Notes under the pieces: generated by a model
Database searches by the model: none
Told to the model about the DNA's origin: nothing
The model's input: the letters and a program-made list of their open reading frames with translations, nothing else
Shown here: positions 33,600 through 41,924 of the stretch, piece after piece
Layout: every line of letters begins with the position of its first letter
Numbering within the stretch: position 1 is the first letter of the stretch
Translations under genes and position numbers: made by a program
Source of the DNA: Brachycybe producta
Taxonomy: Eukaryota; Arthropoda; Diplopoda; Playtdesmida; Andrognathidae
Assembly: GCA_036925085.1 (NCBI GenBank)
Contig: JAUPFP010000001.1
Location: 16,338,842-16,402,841 of the forward strand
Length of the DNA stretch: 64,000 nt
Direction of reading: 5' to 3'

Positions 33600-35832
33600 C
33601 AATTCTCTTATATTGACGGTAATGGGAGGCTTCACGGAGGTTTTCACGGGCGGATTTCTCCGTCCACGGACCGATTTTGTCGGGCCTTTGGCTGGACACC
33701 TGGGGATGGGCCGCCCTGGGTTTCTACCGAAACCGTAGCTGGCCCCAAACACCGCAATGTCCGGCCGCCTCCTCTCCCAGCCGTCCGCCCACAGTAGCGG
33801 ACTGCCGGCTCTACCCCACCACGGTAGGGGCACCCACAGGGTACCCCACAACCGGATACTCCCTATCCGAGGGTCGTACCCACTCACCTCAAACACCCTC
33901 GGTCTCCGCGGACGGAGATTATACCGAGGAGGTGGGGGGTCATCTCCCTCGGAGTCGGTAGACTCCTGCGAAGAAATGGACGGTGGCTTTGGCGCCGGAG
34001 TCACTCTACTCCGCGCCGAAGCCTCCGTGGCATCGCTGTCTGTACCGGAGGAGGTGTCAGAGACACCAAGTCCATCTTCCTCTCTCACGGTGCAGGTGGG
34101 TATATACGGCTTCAGGTTATCTACATGAAACCGGTCGCGCACCTTCCGACCATACCCGTCTACGAATTCTATCTCGTAGACTAGGTCAGAATACCGTGCG
34201 ACCACCGTACCCCTCTCAGCTTTATACGCCAAGTTCCATTTCTTCGCCTGGCCGAGTTTCCCAGCCTGATCTCTTATCCACACCGGATCCCCCGGCTGGT
34301 AAAGAGGAGGCTGCACACGGCCAGCGTCATACCGTTCCTTTTGCCTTTTCTGAGCAGCCGCCAAACGTTGACGAGCCTGCTCCTCCACGGCTTGCTGGTC
34401 GGGCAAGTCGCGGACTGGACCGCTCGGAAGGAGATTATCAATCTCCATCCGGGGCTCACGGCCAAACAACAACTGATACGGAGAGACTTGCGTACTCTCC
34501 TGGACAGCTGTGTTATAAGCCCACACGGCGGGCCGTAATTTGTCCCACCAATCACGCTGTTCCTTGAGGGGATCAAGGTACCGCTTGATGGTTTCCATTA
34601 CGGTTTTGTTCGTACGCTCCGTAAGCCCATTAGCTTGCGGATGGTACGCCGTCGTGAAGTGATGCGCTATACTATAGCGCTCCCGGAACTTCAGCAGGAC
34701 TTTGCTGGAGAACTGGGACCCACGATCCGAGACAAGAGCTTTCGGTGTGCCATACACCGAAAGGATCTCGTCCTTCAGAAATTTCACCACACAGGCGGCC
34801 GTGGCCCTTCGTACCGCCCTTGCCACACCGTACCGGGTGAAATAGTCAACCATGATTAGAACATAGGTGACTCCACCCACGGAGGCAGGAAACGGTCCAA
34901 CGAAGTCCATTCCCCAGGTATCAACTGGGTACTCCGGCACAATCGGTTGGAGAAATCCCTGACTTCGAGCGAACTGTCGCGCTCTCTGACACACCAAACA
35001 TGACTTAACATATTCGGCAGTGTCCCGCTTCATACCGATCCAGTAGAAGCGTGAGCGCAGTCTCTGGTAGGTCTTAAACATCCCGAAGTGACCAGCTTCG
35101 GGAATGTCATGTAGCTTCCTTAGACAGAAAGCCCTGCATGACTTCGGAACTACCAACACAGTTCTCAACCGATCCTGGATGGACCTGATAGCAAACAACA
35201 AGTCATCTGCCACCACGAACTTGAACCGGAGGTTCGAGTTGGGGTCACGGAAGATTTCACTCTTCACTTTGGAGCACCAGCCATCGGCCTCTTGCTCCTT
35301 GACCCAATCCACCTCGGAACGGACGTGGTAAATAACCTCACCTACATCGGCTTCGACGTATTCAGGTAAGGAAAGGTCCGCCACATCACGAACAGGATAC
35401 CGACTCAAAGCGTCGGCATCCACGTGCAGTGTTCCCTTCCTATACTGAACCTTAAACCGGTACTCTTGGAGCTGCATCTGCCAACGCCCCAACCTGCCTT
35501 GCAGGTTCTTGGCTGTCTGCAGATAGCAAAGAGCATGGTGATCTGTGACGATCACAAACTCCCGGTTAAAGAGGTAAGGACGGAATTTACCCACGGCAAA
35601 CATGACCGCCAAGCACTCCTGCTCGGTGACCGAATACCGTGTTTCCGCTCCTTTCATGAGTCGGCTTGCGTAGGCCAGAACACGGGGGACACTGTCCTCC
35701 GGTAACTTCTGGTAGACTACGACTCCCAAGCCGTACCCACTAGCGTCGGTATTTATAATTACCTCACCACGCGGATCGTACATGGTGAGTACCGGCGCTT
35801 CGGTTAAAAATGCCTTTAACCGCGCAAACGCT
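33600..35832 (-). CDS. pol: Element A pol, RNase H and integrase part
   Basis: Continuous minus-strand frame (numbered from the first MYDPRGE at 35783). RNase H: TDAS at residue 13, TEQE at 53-56, TDHH at 80-83, HVDADALSR at 120-128. Integrase: zinc motif H225, H232, C262, C265; catalytic D293 (GMDFVGPF), D353 (SDRGSQF), E389 (GLTER); GPY-like C-terminal module with LVYEIEFVDGYGR and RFHVDNLKPY near 540-575. It then has a basic tail with YNLRPRRPR. This cuts and joins the cDNA into the genome. Its frame is shifted relative to the upstream RT part by a deletion, and no stop separates it from ORF3, so the true C-terminus is uncertain (about 33.6 kb is an estimate). Confidence 0.9.
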
Positions 35833-38131
35833 AGTTTGCACTGATCCGACCACTGTCGGTCACTGTCGTCGGGACATCAAACTCCTGGACTGCCCGCACG
35901 AGATCCGGGTCCGGAGCAACTCCCTCGGCACTTACTACGTGACCGAGATAACGTACTTTGTTAAAGCCAAAGAAACATTTCTTCGGCTGGAGTTTCAGCT
36001 CCGCCCCTCGTAACAGTCCAAGGACAGTGGAGAGTCTCTCGAGAAACTGCTCGAAAGTGTTCCCAAAGACGATAATATCGTCCAGGTACACCAGACAAGT
36101 CTCCCACTTATGTCCTGCCAATAAGAGGTCTAGCGCTCTTTGCATGGTGGCTGGAGCATTACAGAGTCCGAAAGGCATTTTCCGGAACTCAAACAGACCT
36201 TGAGAGCAAATGAATGCCGTTTTCTCAATGTCTGGCTCAGCCATCCGAACCTGCCAGTAACCACTAGCCAGGTCCAAGGTAGCGAAGAACTTCGCACCGG
36301 CCAACGAGTCGAGCGCATCATCGATGCGAGGCAACGGATACTGATCCAGCTTTGTCTGGGCATTCAGTTTCCGGTAGTCCACGCAAAAACGAAAGCCACC
36401 ATCCTTCTTGCGGACAAGCAAGATAGGGCTCGCGTAAGGACTACGCGAAGGTTGGATAACCCCTGCATCCAACATCTTCGCCACCTCTTCTTTCTCGACT
36501 GCTCTGGCCGCTGGCGCGGTTCGACGCAGTCCTTCACGCACCGGAGGTTGCCCACCGGTATCGATCGTATGTTCGACCAGAGAGGTTTCACCCAACTCTG
36601 TGAAGTCGAACGCGAAATGATCCCGGCGTGCCAGCAGGAACTCTCGAAGCCGTCTCGCCTCTTCAGGCTTCAGATTGTCACCAATCTTAAGACATTCTTC
36701 GAGGGTGGGAGCCGTCGCCACATTGAGCACTTGGCGTCCGTTTCCGGACGCCCCTCTCAACTTAGACGAGGACTTCCCTGGTCGAACTGTCCTCTGAGTG
36801 GGGTCTCCCCCTCTCAACTTAGACGGCTCTTCCAGCCCTACCACAATGGCAGCCTCCACAGCTTGAGCCGTGGCTCCTGTTTCCAGGGCAATGGGTGCCT
36901 CTCCCACGTTCTCAAGCCAGATATCATACGTGCCAAGCTGGTTAGCTGCAGCGATACCTGCCACCGCTAACACACCACGTCCACCTAAGGCTTTCCGGTG
37001 CGGCTCCACGAGAAGCAGCTGGCCAGGGCCGGCATGCTCCACCAACGTCACGGATACGACACGTCGTACGTGGGCTGGTAGCCAGACATTCTCCCTCAGT
37101 CGCAGAGAACAAACTTCTCCGCGCCCGATAGAGGTTCTGGTCTCGGGCAGCTCTGGTGAAACAACGTTCACCCACCCGTCAACCCGCTCGAGTGCAGGCG
37201 GATCCACTGGGAGTTGCCGTCCCTGAGGCAAAGCCTCTGGTATCGGCGATGGAATTGCTTCCACCTCCCTAGGTTCTGCAAGCGCACGATCGGTGAATGC
37301 AGCTTGGAGGGCGTCTGGATGTGCAGTCCAGACATCCTCCCGGAAGTAAACCTTCCGGTGCACGATATCAACCATCAAGCCGAAACGTGAGGCGTGATCA
37401 ACGCCCAACAACGCTTCGCCCTCTCCTTTCACCAAAAGGAGAGGCACCTTGATGGTTTTCTTGTGGATGGTCAATTCCACATTTGTGACCCCTACTACCT
37501 CGATGGAGTGCCCACCCATTCCAAGAAGGAATGAAGGAACCGCCAGTTCCTCTATAGGCAACTCCATCACTCGTGCCGCCGTAATGCTTAGGACCGACAC
37601 GTCGGCCCCGGTGTCTACGATCATCTCCATCAGACAATCGCCTATCGACACCCACACCCTCGGTGAACCTACGTCGTAGGCCCGGCTCTGAAGCTCAGGG
37701 ATGGGAACCCGCGGGCTCCCACCATCGATCTTCTGCCTCCCGTCCACCTTACCGTCCACACCGGACGGTAATCCCAGACGTGCAGAAGACTGGGGCTCAG
37801 TCTCACAAACCAGAGACTCCCCAGGCATCACGGGAGGTATGGGCGCACCAACTCCTCCCGCCTGCTCGATGAGCGCACGATCCAGCACCTCACCACTAGG
37901 CATATAGGGTGAGGGGGCAAACCAGCGATCCAGCTGGCTGCACACGGCCTCCAATGTGGAGCATGGCGATGGAAATACCCACTGGGTAATTTCCGGGTCC
38001 GCAGACCTCGCCAGAGGCACCCCTGCCTTCCGCAGGACATCCACATATTTGGAGACCGCCCGGAGGTACGTCCCTCGTCCAGAGCTCAGGCCGTGACAGG
38101 CACCTGAGCTTTGAAGCTTTACCGGTCGCAC
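35831..38131 (-). pseudogene. pol: Element A pol, protease and RT part (frame-disrupted 3' end)
   Basis: 766 codons. Aspartic protease with DTGADVS at residues 173-179 and flap/ILG-like LLGVDHASRFG. A linker with GLEEPSKLRGGDPT. RT with VIQPSRSPYASP, FCVDYRKLN, FATLDLASGYWQV, FRKMPFGLCNAP and the catalytic YLDD at 682-685, then KVRYLGHVVSAEG. After TTVT (near 35860) the family sequence breaks: the end of the RT thumb/connection is absent and a shifted frame ends at a stop at 35831. Downstream WSDQ sequence resumes in another frame. The first codon is GTG, so translation probably enters by -1 frameshift from gag rather than by a start codon. Confidence 0.92.
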
Positions 38132-38167
38132 ACCACTCAGTTCGGTGGCGACCGGCGGCGGTTTAAC
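38122..38167 (-). promoter_or_regulatory. Probable -1 ribosomal frameshift signal, gag to pol
   Basis: On the minus strand the heptamer G TTA AAC (38167-38161, codon phase of gag as shown) lies 22 bases before the gag TGA (38139-38137). The arterivirus EAV uses the same heptamer. After a 5-base spacer (CGCCG) a hairpin begins: CCGGTCGC (38155-38148) pairs exactly with GCGACCGG (38129-38122), extended by CACC/GGTG with one bulged base. The gag stop lies in the loop. Pol is in the -1 frame relative to gag and has no ATG at its start. Spacing and structure match known -1 signals. Confidence 0.75.
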
Positions 38168-39912
38168 GAGGATCTCTCCTCGTCCTCCACGAGTCGATAG
38201 TAGAACTGGCCATCGTGAACGGTGGCCAGGTACTTACGACCCTCCAGCCAAACTGGTGCAACACCAGCGGTTGACTGGAGGCTCTGACTTTCGTCAGGCA
38301 CCACTCTAGCAACTTGCCCTTTGGCCGCAGCCTTCGGGCAATCCTTCCTCAGGTGACCCATTTGGTTACACCCGAAACAAGGACCTAGTCGCCGGAGCGA
38401 ATCTCCCGTACGGTCCGTACCACGAGGCGTTGCCGCCGGCTGACCTCCACCAGAGCCTGCCTGCTTCTTCTTCTTGCCTCCGGTCTTGGCTCCTGCTTTG
38501 TCCGACTTGGACGGTGCAGCAGCCTTCGCACCCGTTTGGCTCGAAGATGAAGCCTTGGCAGAGCTCCCAGAGCTAGCCGTGGTTCCGGAGGACGGAGCGT
38601 TAGCCCGGTCCTGGGGAACCCCTCTGGTACGAGTAGGTAATTTACCTACAAGAAGCAAATCGGCCTCTACCAGCCGTGCCTTTCGGGCATATGCCTCCAC
38701 CGTACCGGCCTTACAACCGATCAACTGATCAGTGATGGCCGTCTGGAGTTTCCGTTTGAAGCGAATGAGCCGACAGCTCTCGTCTTCGCCCGGAGACACT
38801 CGGTCGGACAGTTCCAAGAACCGCCAGTAGAATGCCTGAACAGACTCGGTAGCCCCCTGTTTCATGGACTCAAATTCACCGAAACAGAGGCGAGCCTGAT
38901 TGCTAGTGCTGAAGCGGCTACGCATAGCATCCTTCAGCTCCGTCCAGGTCAGGTCCGGAAGAGTTTCCACCAACGTGGCGTAGTACTCTTCCGCCGGACC
39001 GTCCAGCAGAAACGTGATGAAACTGCATCGGGACTCGTCCGTCCAGCGCTGAGCTCGGGCTTTCGCTTCGAACTTGCGGAGAAAAGGCGTCAAGTCCTCT
39101 CTGCCGTCGTAACGAGCAAAAGAGTGGACCGGGTTAAAGAACCCGAACGCCTGAACCTCCGCTGGAACCGCTGGAGCGGGCGTCCAAGCAGCAGCGCTAA
39201 CCCTGCGAGGTTGCCTGCTCCGGTTCCCCGAAACGTCAGACTCCGACTCAGCTTCCGAGGGAATCTTCATCTGAACCCTCGGCTGCTGTCCGGGTACAGC
39301 AGGAGCTCCCCGGCCAAGTCCCCGAGGAGACGGCCTGGGTGCCACCCGCGGAGGTACCAACCGGGGAAGTACCGGTGGTTCCTCTCCCCGTGCGCCTTCA
39401 CGCACGGGCGACAGTGAGAACCGAGGTGCCACCCTCGGCTCAACCGACGACCGGGACAGTCGTCCTTCCAACCGAAGGACATCTATCCCGTAAGCAATCT
39501 CAACGAGTTGCTGCTCGGATAGCCCGGCCAAAAAGGCCCGGCCCTCACGAGCAGTCTCGTCCGGGATTTCCACCATGTCCCTACGGGGCAAATCGCCACG
39601 TCCAACCGGACGGGCGACGGTGGAAACTTGGACAAGCGGCCGTGGCTGCTCGTCCTCCCCGGTGAGATCACCGTCGGACCCACTGTCTTCAACCAGGTAT
39701 TCTCCCGGACGGACGTCACGGCGGCGTTTCCGCACCGTGACCCAGTCCTCCGGGAGATCCCCGCCTACGCTACCGCTATGCTCCTCTCTCACCAGAGGCG
39801 CACCGCCTTCCGCCCCCCCAAGGGGACGGTCGACTACGCGGCCGCGTAACTCCAAACCCGCATCGACTCCAAGTTCCCGACCTCCCGTCGGTACTTTTGG
39901 GGCTGACTCCAT
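38137..39912 (-). CDS. gag: Element A gag
   Basis: 591 codons from an ATG at 39912. N-terminal region basic and acidic mixed, without a matrix-type signal. The retrotransposon gag core (about residues 250-430) includes FNPVHSFARYDGREDL, FLRKFEAKARAQRW, FLLDGPAEEYYATL and FRxRFSTSNQ-like sequence. A Ser/Ala/Lys-rich linker follows. One zinc knuckle C-X2-C-X4-H-X4-C at C512, C515, H520 and C525. It forms the capsid particle and packages RNA. The stop lies inside the frameshift hairpin. The frame is intact. Confidence 0.93.
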   Translation of the reverse strand: MESAPKVPTGGRELGVDAGLELRGRVVDRPLGGAEGGAPLVREEHSGSVGGDLPEDWVTVRKRRRDVRPGEYLVEDSGSDGDLTGEDEQPRPLVQVSTVARPVGRGDLPRRDMVEIPDETAREGRAFLAGLSEQQLVEIAYGIDVLRLEGRLSRSSVEPRVAPRFSLSPVREGARGEEPPVLPRLVPPRVAPRPSPRGLGRGAPAVPGQQPRVQMKIPSEAESESDVSGNRSRQPRRVSAAAWTPAPAVPAEVQAFGFFNPVHSFARYDGREDLTPFLRKFEAKARAQRWTDESRCSFITFLLDGPAEEYYATLVETLPDLTWTELKDAMRSRFSTSNQARLCFGEFESMKQGATESVQAFYWRFLELSDRVSPGEDESCRLIRFKRKLQTAITDQLIGCKAGTVEAYARKARLVEADLLLVGKLPTRTRGVPQDRANAPSSGTTASSGSSAKASSSSQTGAKAAAPSKSDKAGAKTGGKKKKQAGSGGGQPAATPRGTDRTGDSLRRLGPCFGCNQMGHLRKDCPKAAAKGQVARVVPDESQSLQSTAGVAPVWLEGRKYLATVHDGQFYYRLVEDEERSSLNRRRSPPN

Positions 39913-40522
39913 TTTTCACCGTAAACGAACGGTAAAATCTGGACAAAGCCACCAGATCTCGGGTTTCCACCGTCGAAAACGGTAAAATCACGGACAAAAG
40001 TCCGTAAAATACCGTACCGAACGGATGGAACCGTGCGAAACCGCGGTATCACGGACAAAAGTCCGTGTCCCACGGTAAAGTACGGTCAGAGTTTGCCTTT
40101 ACCGGTTTCTACCGCGGTATAACGGACAAAAGTCCGTCTCTCGCGGTGTACTCCACGGTAAATGCCCTTTTACCACTTTCTACCGTGGACCAACGGACAA
40201 AAGTCCGTACACCACGGTGTACTTGCGGTAAAATACCGTAAACCACCGAAAACCACGGTACCACGGACCGTAGTCCGTGCCCCACGGCAATTCGACGGTA
40301 AAAATACGGTTACCGACGGTAAATTTACCGTAAACCACGGTACAACGGACCAGAGTCCGTTCCCCACGGTAAACAACGGTAAATCAACGGTGAAACGGTG
40401 GTTTCCGCCGCTGTCCCACGGACCAAAGTCCGCGCCCAGTGACGTACTCTCACCGCACGGTGATTCGACCGACTTAACGGTCGAACTCACGGTAAATCAC
40501 CGTGCGAGAGGCGGGGTACAGG
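39913..40522 (-). other. Element A leader with seven regularly spaced hairpins
   Basis: Between PBS and gag ATG the leader holds ACGGAC-N4-GTCCGT inverted repeats at 39990-40005, 40051-40066, 40122-40137, 40193-40208, 40263-40278, 40345-40360 and 40418-40433 (last with GTCCGC). Spacing is 61, 71, 71, 70, 82 and 73 bp. Loops vary (AAAA four times, CGTA, CAGA, CAAA on +) while stems do not. ACGGTAAA and TACCGT words fill the spacers. Relatives have the same arrays. Candidate roles are RNA packaging or dimerisation, or internal ribosome entry; none is shown. Confidence 0.85.
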
Positions 40523-40540
40523 TACCCGGCGCCTCCACCA
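40523..40540 (-). promoter_or_regulatory. Primer binding site of element A
   Basis: Two bases inside the 5' LTR the minus strand reads TGGTGGAGGCGCCGGGTA. TGG matches a tRNA CCA end, so the primer tRNA should end ...GCCTCCACCA. The same TGGTGGAGGC begins the PBS of element B (about 46331-46347). I could not match this end to a particular tRNA with confidence. Confidence 0.7.
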
Positions 40541-40542
40541 AT

Positions 40543-41336
40543 TGTAACGTCCCGCCGGACCGTTACAATACCCCGGCAAGCAATACCCCAAAAACGGCGT
40601 AAAACTTACCGCAACCGGCTCCTTACGGGGACGGGACCGTACCCGTAGCCGTCTCCCACACGGTGCTCCTTGAGTTGTGCCGGCTCCTGGAGCCACCCAC
40701 GACGGACACGACGAGAAACCACGCCGCCACGCCGAGAATATCGCGGTAGAACTCCGGTTCTACCGCGAGCCGACACGAAGACCGGCCGAAACAAGTCGGA
40801 AAGACGGTGGTGTTGATCCCCAAACCGGACAACCCACCCTCCGCGGTACTCCCCCGAAGAAACGACACGGACACACGCAAGTGAAGATAAAAAGTGTATT
40901 TATTGCACACTTACGAGGATTAAGATGAAACGATGGCAGTAAATAATATTTACACAACTTGGCTGGTCTACTTTGACCAGCCAAGCCCCCATAAATATAA
41001 ACAAAGGCCTAATGGCCAAAGGCACAAAAGAAGAAGATGAGGCACTGGCCAGTGGAGTTCTCCTTGACCTCCACCCACAGGTCTAGTCAGCTTCAAGTCC
41101 TACAACCAACTGCCCCGATCCTGTGGTTGACTAGGCCACAGGAAACCTCCAGGCAACTCCACCTGGAGGGGACAGAGGTCACTTCTGACCTCTCACCCAT
41201 AGACTTCATGGTGAGAGGTCTGCTGGCACCAAAATGGCGTCCGTCCCAACAGCCTACTGTAGCTGTCAGGCAGACCACCATAGGGAAATTCGTCTGCTCC
41301 ACCAAAATTAAAATTGGAGCAGACCAGGTTGCCACA
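40543..41336 (-). repeat. Element A 5' LTR
   Basis: A 794-bp LTR. Compared by eye with 28841-29631 it shows A/G and G/T substitutions (near 40856 and 41058) and an extra GAA near 41033. The same minus-strand AATAAA and hairpins are present. It is followed on + by the ATAC duplication and the rest of the element B LTR. Confidence 0.95.
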
Positions 41337-41340
41337 ATAC

Positions 41341-41924
41341 CGACGCGAAACACCGGCCGACAAGTCGAAATACATGCCAGACAGGACGGTGATGGTGACG
41401 GGGTAAACCCACTGGAAACCCCCACCCTCCCCGCGGTAACTTCCCCAGTAATTAGGTATAATAATAAAAGACACGGATACCAGTGGTATAGAGTGAAAAT
41501 AACTAGAAGGTTTATTCAAGATAAACAAGTAAAAACACTCACGGAGATTAGATGCAATATCTGCTGGTTAATTAACCAGCAGAGAGCAGAACAAAAGATG
41601 ACAATCCCCTGGCTAATCCAGCCAGGAGGAGAGGTCAAACACCTCCACACACAAAGTAAACAAAAGATGAATGGTGGCCATCTTGGCCACCTGTTGAAAA
41701 GAAGAGAGCATTAACACATGCACAAGCATAAGGGTTCACTTTCCACTGTCCAGGTTATAATGGCCGCCGCCATTATATACCACCCCCAGGCTGCTCCACC
41801 TGGGGGAGGACAGTGACCCTTGCTGGCCATTTTGTCGCCTGCCTGGCAACCAATTGGAGGTGCCTAGCAGAAGACAGCAGGTATTTAGTTTTGATCTCCA
41901 AGAGAGCAACACTGGGTCGTCACA
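41341..41924 (-). mobile_element. Element B 3' LTR, right part
   Basis: It continues the LTR interrupted at 28840 (CGACGCGAAACACCGGCCG matches 46576 onward). It ends GGTCGTCACA at 41924. It contains TATATAAT on the minus strand (about 41773-41780) beside the hairpin CCCCCAGG/CCTGGGGG (41783-41806), and AATAAA near 41510. Together with 28621-28840 the LTR is about 804 bp. Confidence 0.9.

Larger units (their letters stand above)
28841..41336 (-). mobile_element. Element A: young 12.5-kb Ty3/gypsy-type retrotransposon
   Basis: Complete structure on the minus strand: 5' LTR (40543-41336), PBS, hairpin leader, gag, pol (protease, RT, RNase H, integrase), ORF3, polypurine tract, 3' LTR (28841-29631). 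It is flanked by ATAC on both sides. The two LTRs differ by only two substitutions and one 3-bp indel over about 791 bp, so insertion was recent on a genomic time scale. The gene order PR-RT-RH-IN and the integrase GPY-like module place it in Ty3/gypsy (Metaviridae). The length is unusual for that group because of ORF3 and the repeat-rich untranslated regions. A frame-shifting deletion in pol makes this copy probably defective. Confidence 0.95.
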
